64,000 nt of DNA, from NCBI GenBank assembly GCA_900316845.1, contig ONEG01000009.1, positions 30,661-94,660 of the forward strand, given 5' to 3'. The stretch is from an uncultured Bacteroidales bacterium (lineage in GTDB: Bacteria; Bacteroidota; Bacteroidia; Bacteroidales; Paludibacteraceae). Shown piece after piece: positions 43,503 to 51,706 of this stretch; position 1 is the first letter of the stretch, and every line of letters starts with the position of its first letter. Made by a program: the position numbers and the translations under genes. The notes below the pieces were generated by a model, which was given only the letters and a program-made list of their open reading frames with translations, searched no databases and was not told the DNA's origin.

Positions 43503-44969
43503 TTACCGTAACTGCTGACCTAAAGTGGTGTAAATTGCCGAATTACGTCGAATTACTACTTGCCCGTTGCGTATTTCCTTGTACGCCGGTACTTTTTCGG
43601 TCGGGCTATTACTGACGCCGGTCTCTTGTTTGCGACTAAGGAGATACAACTCCTGTATGCACGCTCGTTTGGACGTACTTCCTCCTACCGATCGCAGGCT
43701 AAGCGTCTCTGTTCCGGCAGGAATAGTGATGCGGTAACGTATCTCGTCGCGTGTCTCTTTCTGAACCGTCACTTGGATCGATTGCAAGAGGGTGTTGCCG
43801 GCATACACGTCTAACTGCATACTTGTCGCGCTATTATACGGCGAAGCCCGGAACGCCAAAATGGCTGTGTCCTGCAGGTTCAATCCGGTAAATGAGATCT
43901 CACCGTCAGTACTGCTCTTGCCCATCGTGATAGAGGCGTTCCCGTTAGACTGAATACCGCTGTTGGCGGAGCCTGTAATACCGTCGTGGCTCACCGCGTT
44001 AACCAACGCTGCGGTAATAGCCGGCAGGTTAATCAGCGTGTCATAGAGCTGCGGAGCCGGCGTAACGGGATCGTCCGGACAAGTTCCCGGGATGAAAGCA
44101 CATGTAAGTTCCGATAGATTAACTGTTTGCCCTTTCCGGTTGCCCCAGATATATTCCACCAATTCCGGGTAGTCGATAAACGGATTTCGGTTGCATTGAA
44201 TATCTGAGATTAGATCCATTCGGCATCGCTCTTTATCGCTCACCGGATCGGCTCTGTGCCAGTCTAACAGCACTTTTTGAATACTGTCGGAGAACATGAG
44301 ATAGCTCGCTTTGCTGATATATTGCGGGTACGCCGTCCATGTTAAATACTCATAGGCGGTAGCCACATAGAAATACGCGCGGGCAAAATCGCCCCGATAC
44401 TCTTCTGCCGGTTCCCAACAGATATATCCGTATCCGGAACTCTTGGCGGCATCCATCCTGAATGACCCATTGTCGAACTTATCGCCTTTCTTGACATGCC
44501 CCGGGGCATAATTGCTTTTCTGACTGTTGGCGCGTTGGTCCGACGGGTTGAGGTTATACAAGTCTTTGTACGCCTCATTCACCGTGCCTCCCCACCAACT
44601 CTTCGGTAAACAATGCTCAATGTTGAGCGAACAGCCCGAATCGCCTAATTTATTGGGGTAGTAGCGTACGCAATCGGAGTACATGTCCCAAACCACTCCT
44701 CCTTCTTTTCTGTCCGTGTAAGGCAAGGCTTGCCATGTACCATAAGCCTTTAAGTCGCCTTTTTCCCACTCCGGCGGATTACTCGAACTATGGTATTGGT
44801 TCGGGCCATACTCATACCGGTCACCGCCGCGAACAATCAAACTTAGTGTCGATTTGAGCACCGAGTCTTGCTTCCCGTCGATGGCATCATAGTAGCCCGC
44901 AGGAATATCTTCCGCCATCATTCCGACGGAGAAGAGGATTGCTGCAATAAAAATGGAGGTGCGTTTCAT
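43503..44969 (-). CDS. Secreted endonuclease I family protein
   Basis: 488 aa from ATG 44969, which is followed directly by a good signal peptide (Met-Lys-Arg-Thr-Ser-Ile-Phe-Ile-Ala-Ala). The frame stays open upstream to 45071, but that part is overlapped by pssA. The catalytic His-Cys pair lies in Asn-Ile-Glu-His-Cys-Leu-Pro-Lys-Ser-Trp-Trp (116-126), with Asp-Leu-Tyr-Asn-Leu-Asn-Pro and Asn-Ser-Gln-Lys-Ser-Asn-Tyr nearby. EndoI-type enzymes cut DNA outside the cell or in the periplasm. A beta-rich domain follows, and the C-terminus (Val-Val-Ile-Arg-Arg-Asn-Ser-Ala-Ile-Tyr-Thr-Thr-Leu-Gly-Gln) resembles a T9SS tail. Confidence 0.88.
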   Translation of the reverse strand: MKRTSIFIAAILFSVGMMAEDIPAGYYDAIDGKQDSVLKSTLSLIVRGGDRYEYGPNQYHSSSNPPEWEKGDLKAYGTWQALPYTDRKEGGVVWDMYSDCVRYYPNKLGDSGCSLNIEHCLPKSWWGGTVNEAYKDLYNLNPSDQRANSQKSNYAPGHVKKGDKFDNGSFRMDAAKSSGYGYICWEPAEEYRGDFARAYFYVATAYEYLTWTAYPQYISKASYLMFSDSIQKVLLDWHRADPVSDKERCRMDLISDIQCNRNPFIDYPELVEYIWGNRKGQTVNLSELTCAFIPGTCPDDPVTPAPQLYDTLINLPAITAALVNAVSHDGITGSANSGIQSNGNASITMGKSSTDGEISFTGLNLQDTAILAFRASPYNSATSMQLDVYAGNTLLQSIQVTVQKETRDEIRYRITIPAGTETLSLRSVGGSTSKRACIQELYLLSRKQETGVSNSPTEKVPAYKEIRNGQVVIRRNSAIYTTLGQQLR

Positions 44970-44976
44970 ACTGGTA

Positions 44977-44998
44977 AAGTAAGGGTTAAGTAAGGGTT
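44977..44998. repeat. 11-mer direct repeat
   Basis: AAGTAAGGGTT twice, between pssA and the EndoI start. Confidence 0.85.
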
Positions 44999-45013
44999 TT
45001 GTGCTGTTCTCAA

Positions 45014-45715
45014 TTATTTCTTTCTTGTACACGCCAATAACAGGTTCAGCGTCACGTACCAAAGGATACAAGCCGTACCGCTAAAGAGCGCGAACTCCGG
45101 ATGGTGATTTATAATCGCTTTCGTCACGCAATAACCGATTAGTATCACGCAACCGAGGAGGAAGCTGATAATCACCGTCTTCTCTTTTTCCCAGCCCTTG
45201 AAGCTGAAGAACGGGATCTCGGCGTTCAGCAGATAGCAGCTTACAAGCGACAATCCTAACATGCACCAGCCCATCCAGTCGTAAGCCAGCATCGCGTATG
45301 GCATGCAACATATACCACCCCAGAAGATGGCGTTTGCCGGTGTCGCCAGACCGATAAAAGAGTCATGCTGACGCTCATCGACATTGAATTTCGCCAAACG
45401 GAGCGCCGAGAACGCCGCCATCAGCAGCGCTATTCCTGCCCACCAACCCAAGATCGGTTTCAGCCAGCAGAACAGCATCATCGCCGGCGCCAGACCGAAA
45501 GTGATATCGTCCGCCAACGAATCTAACTCCACACCAATAGGACTCGGTGTCTTCAGTAACCGAGCGCTCAATCCATCGAAGAAATCGAAAAACGCACCGG
45601 CTAAGATAAACACAAAGGCCCAAACAAAAGCCCCTTGCGTTGCCAAGAACACAGCTACACTGCCGCAAAGGAGGTTACAACTCGTTATGGTGTCGGGGAT
45701 AATTCGCTTATTCAT
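45014..45715 (-). CDS. pssA: CDP-diacylglycerol-serine O-phosphatidyltransferase
   Basis: 233 aa membrane enzyme of phosphatidylethanolamine synthesis. The CDP-alcohol phosphatidyltransferase motif is exact: Asp47-Gly48-x2-Ala51-Arg52-x8-Gly61-x3-Asp65-x3-Asp69. Around it lie about seven or eight hydrophobic helices. It overlaps the MFS gene upstream by 4 bp (ATGA). The EndoI signal-peptide gene begins 45 bp further on, after an 11-bp tandem repeat. Confidence 0.95.
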   Translation of the reverse strand: MNKRIIPDTITSCNLLCGSVAVFLATQGAFVWAFVFILAGAFFDFFDGLSARLLKTPSPIGVELDSLADDITFGLAPAMMLFCWLKPILGWWAGIALLMAAFSALRLAKFNVDERQHDSFIGLATPANAIFWGGICCMPYAMLAYDWMGWCMLGLSLVSCYLLNAEIPFFSFKGWEKEKTVIISFLLGCVILIGYCVTKAIINHHPEFALFSGTACILWYVTLNLLLACTRKK

Positions 45716-47046
45716 AATCTTTTATATACAAAATAGGTGATTAAAAAGGTTGTCACGCTGCATGCATTCGCGATCCAGAAGAAGGTGGAGTAGCCCACGG
45801 CGAGTTCCAACGAACCGGCAATGAATCCCGGAATCATCATACTAAGCGCCATGAACGCTGTGCAGATGGCATAGTGAGAGGTCTTGTATTTGCCTTCCGA
45901 GAAATGCATCATGTACATCATATACGCCGTGAAACCGAATCCGTAACCGAAATTCTCAAAACTGATTGCGCTGCCGATGAGCCAAAGCGACTCCGGTTGC
46001 GCCATACTCAGATAGACATATACGAAACTCGGTAACGTCAGCGCGGAAGCCATCAGCCATAGGGACTTTTTTAGACCATGGCGGGAGATGTAGATACCGC
46101 CTAAGATACCGCCTAACAGCAGACAAGCAACGCCGATCGTGCCATATAGCAGTCCCACAGTGTCGGTGCTCAACTCCAGTCCGCCGCCGATGATCTGTCC
46201 GTCTCGCAGCATCGTCGCGCGGCTGTCAACCAGGAACGGCTGACATAACTTCACCAGGAATCCTTCGCTCAACCGGTACAACAGCATAAAAGCAATCGCT
46301 AATCCCACGCCCGGCTTGGTGAAGAAAGTCTTGAATGCTTCTCCTAATTCCTTCCAAACTGCTTTAGAAAGGCTTTTTCCTTCTTTTGAAGGGGAGGTAG
46401 GGAGGGGATCCTCAACCTTTGGCAACGCAAAACAGTGGTACAACGTGACACACAGCATCAGCACGCTTGTCACGCCTAACGTCACTTGCCAGGAGAGCGG
46501 TATATCGCCCGTGCGGTTCTCTATCTGGCCGGCGATATACACCAGCACGCCTTGCGAGAACACCGACGCGATGCGGTAGAACGTAGAACGGATTCCGATG
46601 AAAGCCGCCTGGCTCTTGGTGTCGTGTGCCAACATATAGTACCCGTCCGCCGCTATGTCATGCGTCGCCGATGCAAATGCAGCGATGATGAAGAACACCA
46701 AAGTCCACCGGAAAAGACCGACGGATGTAGCCTTCGTAGCTATCATCTCCGCCTCCGGATGAGGCAGTGTGAGGGTCAATAAGACACATAACACCGTCAT
46801 CAGCGCTTGCATCGCTATGATCCACCATCGCTTCGTCCGGAAGATATCTACGAACGGACCCCACAGTCCTTTCAGGAACCACGGGAAATAGAGCAGGGTA
46901 GTGAAGAATGCCAGCTGATCATTGGGTACTCCCATTTTAGCAAACAGCATCACAGAGATGCTGTTTACCAAGAAATAGGGGATTCCTTCAGTGAAGTACA
47001 GGGTCGGAACCCATACCCACGGTGATATTTGCCTTTCGCCTTTCAC
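45712..47046 (-). CDS. AmpG-like MFS permease
   Basis: 444 aa, twelve predicted helices. The N-terminal Leu-Tyr-Phe-Thr-Glu-Gly-Ile-Pro-Tyr-Phe and Asp-Ile-Ala-Ala-Asp-Gly-Tyr (about 138-144) match the AmpG/PAT branch of the MFS, whose members import muropeptides for cell-wall recycling or acetyl-CoA-type solutes. Substrate not proven. The cytoplasmic loop after helix six holds Asp-Pro-Leu-Pro-Thr-Ser-Pro-Ser-Lys-Glu-Gly-Lys (about 213-224), encoded by a GC-rich hairpin element (46372-46412) that looks inserted. Confidence 0.88.
   Translation of the reverse strand: MKGERQISPWVWVPTLYFTEGIPYFLVNSISVMLFAKMGVPNDQLAFFTTLLYFPWFLKGLWGPFVDIFRTKRWWIIAMQALMTVLCVLLTLTLPHPEAEMIATKATSVGLFRWTLVFFIIAAFASATHDIAADGYYMLAHDTKSQAAFIGIRSTFYRIASVFSQGVLVYIAGQIENRTGDIPLSWQVTLGVTSVLMLCVTLYHCFALPKVEDPLPTSPSKEGKSLSKAVWKELGEAFKTFFTKPGVGLAIAFMLLYRLSEGFLVKLCQPFLVDSRATMLRDGQIIGGGLELSTDTVGLLYGTIGVACLLLGGILGGIYISRHGLKKSLWLMASALTLPSFVYVYLSMAQPESLWLIGSAISFENFGYGFGFTAYMMYMMHFSEGKYKTSHYAICTAFMALSMMIPGFIAGSLELAVGYSTFFWIANACSVTTFLITYFVYKRL
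46372..46412. repeat. GC-rich hairpin insertion in MFS gene
   Basis: CCTTC-TTTT-GAAGG followed by GGGAGG-type words, encoding Asp-Pro-Leu-Pro-Thr-Ser-Pro-Ser-Lys-Glu-Gly-Lys. Confidence 0.6.
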
Positions 47047-47084
47047 CTTATTATATTACGTACGCGTGCGCGGACGCGCGTTGC

Positions 47085-49085
47085 TTATTGGAAGTTAGCG
47101 CGGTTATCGGTAATCTCTGCCTCGTCCTCCAGCAGCTGGATAGCCTGATACGGCAGGTAAGCGAAGCGACTGGATAACTGTGCTTTCTCGCTCTCGGCGT
47201 TGAAAGTGCCCTCTGCGTTATTCGCTGCGCCGGTCTTTACGACGAACACACCCATGTTACCTTGAATCGGCTCGCTCAGAGCATTCTCGCCTTGTGCGAT
47301 AGCGGCGCCGATGACTGCTGGCTCCATGCCGGCATTGCCGAAACGGCTGTCAGCCAGACTCACGCGCTCTACGCTCTGTACTTTCTGACCCATGATCTGA
47401 GCAGCAGCCTCCAGGCTCTCAACGCCTTTCAGCTCTTTCATGATATATGCTGCTTTCGCGTTATTCGTTGCCTCGTAAGTCAACTCTGCACGTACAGCCT
47501 CCAACGGACGATAATCGCCGTCGTTCACCTCGGTCAGAGCAGCTACGATGAACTGCTGGCCGCACTCGAACACGTCGCTCACTTGACCTTCTTTCGCCTC
47601 AAATGCCCAGCGTACGATAGGACGGCTGGCTGCCAACTGACCTACTTTGTCGGTCGTGGCGGTCAGGTTGAACTGCGGTACAACGGTCATGCCTGCTTCC
47701 TGAGCAGCTGCCTCCAAGGCCTCGGCATTGTTGTTGTCCACGATGAACTGTTTTGCGTTGTTATAGATGATCGAGTAGGTCTTGCTCGACGGAGTTACCT
47801 CGCGTGCAAGGATAGCCAACTTCACTTTCGGGGTCGGTTTACCGATCTCCATGATCTCATAGGTCTGCTCACCCATGCCCTGTGCAACGGTGAATTTCTC
47901 GCCGCGTTTGCCTGCCAGAGCCGGCTCTGCGATGTTCTTCGGCAGATCTGCAGCCTTGAACCAACCTAACTCCTGATCCTCACCGCCCTCAACGATAGCC
48001 TTCAGCTCTACGGAATCCGGCAGCGAATAGCCGGCTTGCATGATACGGGCCATCGCATAGGTGTTGTTCTCAAACAGAATCTCCGTGCAATCGCCGGCTT
48101 TAGCGCCCTTAGCGAACGCAAACTCCTTGAACTGAGCCGGAACGGTCTCCTCCGAGTAGTCGCGGCCGTCGTACATAACATCCGAATTGGTGTTAACGAC
48201 GAGGCTCACGTCTTCTGCGTTCCGGAACTCCTCTTTGAGGTTGTTCATCAGCGTCTCTGCTGCCTTGAAATCATCCTCGCTCGGAACGATATCAAAGGCG
48301 ATGTATTTGATCGCGCGGTTCGGAGTCTGCTTGTACTGCTCTTTGTGTTGTGCATATAGTTTCTTGATGTCGCGGTCGCTAACCTTTACCAGGCTGTCGG
48401 CTACGCTGAAGTACGGCTGCATAACGTACTCTGCGCTCACACCTTTCTGACGGGCGTCAAAAGCGTACTCTGCGTCCAGCGAGTTTGCCTTCAGCAGGTG
48501 TTGCAGCAGAGAGGTGTATTTCTCCTGCATATAGCTCATGCGTACGGCTTTCTCCCAGTACATCCAATAGGTCTTGGCCTGCTGCAGGTTCGCGTTCTGC
48601 TCTGCGTCATCGCTACCTTCGTTGATAGCGGCAATCAGGTTCTTCACGATCTCGCGGCTGTACTGACCGTCCTCGCCGTAGAAAGCACGACGACCACGCA
48701 AAATCTGATGCACGTTCTCGCCGATGCATAACTCTGTTAACTCATCGGCGGTAATGTCCATACCGATTTTCTTTGCTTGAGCACGCATCGTGTAGTCCAT
48801 AACGAACATGTTCCATACCTGATTGCGAATCTGTGCCTGCAGGTCCTCGTCAAAATCCGAACGTCCGGACTCGATCTTATAGACCTCTGTCAATTGTTCT
48901 TTAGCTGCCTCGTACTCCGTGTAGTGTACTTTCTGACCCTCGATAACACCCACGTTCTCGCGGCTGCGGTTGAAGAAGCTACTACCGGAGTTCAAAAAGT
49001 CTCCGAGGATAAATGCCAACATGGCGAGACCGACAATCGCGATCAACAATGCGCCATGATTTCTAATTCTTTGTAAACTTGCCAT
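47085..49085 (-). CDS. PpiD-like SurA_N periplasmic chaperone
   Basis: 666 aa. One membrane helix near the N-terminus (about 12-30) followed by Phe-Leu-Asn-Ser-Gly-Ser-Ser, then a long helical SurA_N-like region and a middle part that resembles parvulin domains (Gly-Trp-Phe-Lys-Ala-Ala-Asp-Leu-Pro, about 373). The parvulin core is weak, so it may act as a chaperone more than an isomerase, like PpiD for outer-membrane and secreted proteins. Stands alone between MFS and the OB-fold lipoprotein; the 38 bp downstream are an alternating CG-rich stretch. No promoter with the standard pattern is clear. Confidence 0.9.
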   Translation of the reverse strand: MASLQRIRNHGALLIAIVGLAMLAFILGDFLNSGSSFFNRSRENVGVIEGQKVHYTEYEAAKEQLTEVYKIESGRSDFDEDLQAQIRNQVWNMFVMDYTMRAQAKKIGMDITADELTELCIGENVHQILRGRRAFYGEDGQYSREIVKNLIAAINEGSDDAEQNANLQQAKTYWMYWEKAVRMSYMQEKYTSLLQHLLKANSLDAEYAFDARQKGVSAEYVMQPYFSVADSLVKVSDRDIKKLYAQHKEQYKQTPNRAIKYIAFDIVPSEDDFKAAETLMNNLKEEFRNAEDVSLVVNTNSDVMYDGRDYSEETVPAQFKEFAFAKGAKAGDCTEILFENNTYAMARIMQAGYSLPDSVELKAIVEGGEDQELGWFKAADLPKNIAEPALAGKRGEKFTVAQGMGEQTYEIMEIGKPTPKVKLAILAREVTPSSKTYSIIYNNAKQFIVDNNNAEALEAAAQEAGMTVVPQFNLTATTDKVGQLAASRPIVRWAFEAKEGQVSDVFECGQQFIVAALTEVNDGDYRPLEAVRAELTYEATNNAKAAYIMKELKGVESLEAAAQIMGQKVQSVERVSLADSRFGNAGMEPAVIGAAIAQGENALSEPIQGNMGVFVVKTGAANNAEGTFNAESEKAQLSSRFAYLPYQAIQLLEDEAEITDNRANFQ

Positions 49086-49122
49086 TTTTTATTATTGAAT
49101 TTATTTTTTTTTTGCGTTTTGG

Positions 49123-49956
49123 TTACTGGGCTGCCTCAAGAATAGTAATCTTGCCATTCTTCATTTCAGCCGTGCTGCCATTATAGTTCATGATCTTACC
49201 TTGCAGACGAACTTTTGCTCCCACAGGTACCGGTGTTGCGCCGTCCGGCACGTCGCACCAATATGCCTCGAACACTTTCGAGCCTTCTTTCACGTCGTCA
49301 ATCCAAAAGTATTTCTGCTGACCTCGGCTAATCTCCGAACTGTAGCCTTCTGATTGTACGTAACCTTCGATAATATAGATATCCGTACTCGTTCCTCCGC
49401 TCGGCAATGCCAATGCGGCAGTCTTGGCCTCGGCGCATGTCGCGTAAATGGTATCCGGTATCGTCGGACGTACCATCGAGTCGATGCGTACGATGAAGCC
49501 GTCTTTCAGCTCCGGCGTGGAACCCTTGTAATTGATGAGCTGGCCGCGAACGGTCAGTTTGGAACCTACCAGAGGCACATCCGTCATCTTCGTGAACTTC
49601 TTGTTGTTGAGGTTGTTGATGTAGTAGCAAGAGATACTCGTCTTGCCGCCGTTGTCCGACAACTTGAAGTTGATATTCTTGTATTTACCCGGCACGTCAT
49701 CCGGATTTGTGCTGTTTGCCGTCAATACGCCCGACAGCTTATACACCTCTGCCGTTGCCTGGTCTGCCGGAAGACTCTTGCATATAGCGATAGCGCTATC
49801 AACGGATATCTCAATACCGTTGGTATCGGGAATTGTCACGGGCATCGATTCCGGCACACCATCCGTGGTTCCGGGATTCGGGATATACGGACTCTCCTTG
49901 CAACCTACAACTACCATTGCGACCATTGCGGTCAGTATTAAAATGCTCTTTTTCAT
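49123..49956 (-). CDS. Lipoprotein with two OB-fold-like repeats
   Basis: 277 aa. Lipobox Val-Val-Gly-Cys (Cys19). Two similar halves (about 45-158 and 165-277): each ends with Val-Gly-x-Lys-[Leu/Val]-x-[Val/Leu]-[Arg/Gln]-Gly-x-[Leu/Ile]-[Ile/Met]-Asn-Tyr-x-Gly-Ser-Thr, a pattern I associate with nucleic-acid-binding OB-fold-like domains in Bacteroidetes surface proteins (DUF5689-like). The duplication is internal. Its ligand is unknown. Promoter at 50009-50040, divergent from infC. Confidence 0.82.
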   Translation of the reverse strand: MKKSILILTAMVAMVVVGCKESPYIPNPGTTDGVPESMPVTIPDTNGIEISVDSAIAICKSLPADQATAEVYKLSGVLTANSTNPDDVPGKYKNINFKLSDNGGKTSISCYYINNLNNKKFTKMTDVPLVGSKLTVRGQLINYKGSTPELKDGFIVRIDSMVRPTIPDTIYATCAEAKTAALALPSGGTSTDIYIIEGYVQSEGYSSEISRGQQKYFWIDDVKEGSKVFEAYWCDVPDGATPVPVGAKVRLQGKIMNYNGSTAEMKNGKITILEAAQ

Positions 49957-50008
49957 ATAACTTTTTGTTTTAGATATCAGATTAAGCGTTAAATATCAAA
50001 ATCGGCTA

Positions 50009-50040
50009 CAAAATTACAAAAAATATTTCACGCGCGCAAA
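50009..50040 (-). promoter_or_regulatory. Promoter of OB-fold lipoprotein
   Basis: Minus strand TTTG (50037-50040), 20 bp, TAATTTTG (50009-50016). Confidence 0.75.
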
Positions 50041-50075
50041 CATTTATAAAAAAAAGTGAAAAAAATCGCACTTTT

Positions 50076-50107
50076 CTTGCGTATGTCAGAAAATTGTTGT
50101 AATTTTG
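50076..50107 (+). promoter_or_regulatory. Promoter of infC-rpmI-rplT
   Basis: CTTG (50076-50079), 20 bp, TAATTTTG (50100-50107). A start near 50114 leaves about 165 nt before the likely infC start, much of it degenerate heptamer repeat. Confidence 0.75.
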
Positions 50108-50185
50108 TGCGCTTTTTCGATGGTGGGGCAATTTGTGCACGCACGAGAAGCATCAGTATTAATCCGGAAAGTGGTAGCTGAGGGG

Positions 50186-50266
50186 CTTTCGACTTTCGAC
50201 TTTGAGCGAAGCGGTCTTTCGACTTTCGACTTTGAGCGAAGCGGTCTTTCTACTTTCTACTTTCTA
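50186..50266. repeat. Composite 30-bp tandem repeat before infC
   Basis: CTTTCGA twice then the 16-mer CTTTGAGCGAAGCGGT; exact copies at 50186-50215 and 50216-50245, then CTTTCTA three times. Confidence 0.95.
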
Positions 50267-50281
50267 CTAAAGGCTAAAACT

Positions 50282-50839
50282 ATAGCAACTATTCCTCAGC
50301 GGCCACGCGGTGGTCGTGTTATTAAAGAAGACCCGCATCGTATTAACGACAAGATTCGCGGTGTCCAGCAAGTGCGCCTCATCGGCGACAACGTAGAGCA
50401 AGGGATCTATTCCTTCCAGCAGGCAATGAAGATTGCCGATGACCTCAACCTCGATCTGGTTGAGATTGCGGCTACTGCTAACCCGCCTGTCTGCCGGGTT
50501 ATTGACTACCAGAAGTTCCTCTACGCGCAGAAGAAAAAGCAAAAAGAGGCAAAGGCGAACCAGAAGAAGCAAGAAGTGAAGGAGATCCGTTTCGGCCCGC
50601 AAACCGATGACCACGACTACAACTTCAAGCTCAAGCACGCCCAGGAGTTCCTCAAGGAAGGCAACAAAGTGAAGGCGTATGTCTTCTTCCGCGGACGTTC
50701 CATCGTCTTCAAGGAGCAAGGCGAACTCCTCCTCGCACGATTCGCGGCCGACCTCGAAGAATTCGGGAAGGCAGATAACGTCCCAACCCTCGAGGGAAAA
50801 AGGATGATTATGTTCTTGAGCCCCAAGAGCCAAAAGTAA
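50282..50839 (+). CDS. infC: Translation initiation factor IF-3
   Basis: IF-3 binds the 30S subunit and checks start-codon pairing. The conserved part begins at His-Arg-Ile-Asn-Asp-Lys-Ile-Arg and includes [12 protein letters not shown], Lys-Glu-Ile-Arg-Phe-Gly-Pro and Val-Phe-Phe-Arg-Gly-Arg-Ser. No ATG stands where homologs start; the best fits are ATA at 50282 (giving Met-Ala-Thr-Ile-Pro-Gln-Arg-Pro) or ATT at 50291. Rare AUU-type starts are a known self-control device of infC. The frame stays open back to ATG 50120, only about 6 nt after the likely transcription start, but that extension would be mostly repeat-coded (50186-50266). No thrS upstream, unlike many relatives. Confidence 0.9.
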   Translation: MATIPQRPRGGRVIKEDPHRINDKIRGVQQVRLIGDNVEQGIYSFQQAMKIADDLNLDLVEIAATANPPVCRVIDYQKFLYAQKKKQKEAKANQKKQEVKEIRFGPQTDDHDYNFKLKHAQEFLKEGNKVKAYVFFRGRSIVFKEQGELLLARFAADLEEFGKADNVPTLEGKRMIMFLSPKSQK

Positions 50840-50869
50840 AACTAATATAGGTCAAAAATAAGTCCAATA

Positions 50870-50913
50870 CCGACGGTCGAACGACGGTCAACCGACGGTC
50901 AACCGACAGTCAA
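50870..50913. repeat. 11-mer array between infC and rpmI
   Basis: CCGACGGTCGA, ACGACGGTCAA, CCGACGGTCAA, CCGACAGTCAA. Confidence 0.9.
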
Positions 50914-51031
50914 AGCCAATGTTGGACCAATGTAACGCCCCAAAACAAGTCGTAGGGCCTACCTTTTTATCGCGTCCGAGTACGCGTGGCTGCCCGAGAC
51001 TTTAGTATTAATATTTTAAATTCAAAACAAA

Positions 51032-51229
51032 ATGCCAAAGGTAAAAACGAACTCCGGTGCAAAAAAGCGTTTCGCGCTTACCGGAACCGGTAAAATCAAG
51101 CGTAAGCACGCTTACAAAAGTCACATTCTGACGAAGAAGACTAAAAAGCAAAAACGCAACTTGACTCATGTTGCTATTGTTGATCAGACGAACATGCGCT
51201 CCATCCGTGAGATGCTGCTGCTTCGTTAA
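51032..51229 (+). CDS. rpmI: 50S ribosomal protein L35
   Basis: 65 aa, basic, starting [13 protein letters not shown], as in L35 proteins, with Lys-Arg-Lys-His-Ala and a closing Leu-Leu-Leu-Arg. It binds 23S rRNA in the large subunit. Second gene of infC-rpmI-rplT; the 192-bp gap from infC holds 11-bp repeats (50870-50913) and a GC-rich stretch, and no promoter of the standard pattern. Confidence 0.97.
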   Translation: MPKVKTNSGAKKRFALTGTGKIKRKHAYKSHILTKKTKKQKRNLTHVAIVDQTNMRSIREMLLLR

Positions 51230-51261
51230 GTACTAACCATTAAAGTGAAAGGACAAGAGAA

Positions 51262-51621
51262 ATGCCAAGATCAGTAAATCACGTTGCTTCGCGCAACCGT
51301 CGCAAAAAGATTTTGTCTCTCACCCGTGGTAACTTTGGTGGCCGTGCTAATGTATGGACCGTAGCAAAGAACACGTGGGAGAAAGGTTTGCAGTATGCTT
51401 ACCGCGATCGTAAGAACAAAAAACGTACTTTCCGCGCTCTCTGGATTCAGCGTATCAACGCTGCCGCTCGCCTCGAAGGTCTGAGCTACAGCCAGTTGAT
51501 GGGTTGCCTCAAGAAAGCAGGAATCGTCATCAACCGCAAAGCGCTTGCTGACCTCGCTATGAATCAACCCGCTGCTTTCAAAGCAGTCGTTGACCAAGCG
51601 AAGAAGAAAGCCGCTAAGTAA
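51262..51621 (+). CDS. rplT: 50S ribosomal protein L20
   Basis: 119 aa, the usual length. It starts Met-Pro-Arg-Ser-Val-Asn-His-Val-Ala and contains Leu-Thr-Arg-Gly-Asn-Phe-Gly-Gly-Arg, Tyr-Ala-Tyr-Arg-Asp-Arg-Lys and Leu-Trp-Ile-Gln-Arg-Ile-Asn-Ala-Ala. It is needed early in 50S assembly and in other bacteria represses its own operon. A strong terminator follows. Confidence 0.98.
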   Translation: MPRSVNHVASRNRRKKILSLTRGNFGGRANVWTVAKNTWEKGLQYAYRDRKNKKRTFRALWIQRINAAARLEGLSYSQLMGCLKKAGIVINRKALADLAMNQPAAFKAVVDQAKKKAAK

Positions 51622-51677
51622 TTGCGTTGAACGTATCCGCCATGAATGGCGGATTATCCCGTTCTTACAAACAAAAA

Positions 51678-51706
51678 GGCTCGCATTTATGTGCGAGCTC
51701 TTTTTT
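51678..51706. terminator. Terminator between rplT and dapA
   Basis: GCTCGCA-TTTATG-TGCGAGC followed by CTCTTTTTT... reads as an intrinsic terminator on the plus strand; five A residues before it give a weaker T-run for dapA on the minus strand, so it may act both ways. Confidence 0.85.

Noticed and set aside
44970-45071. N-terminal extension of the EndoI gene
   Set aside because: It precedes a good signal peptide and overlaps pssA; a start at 44969 is cleaner.
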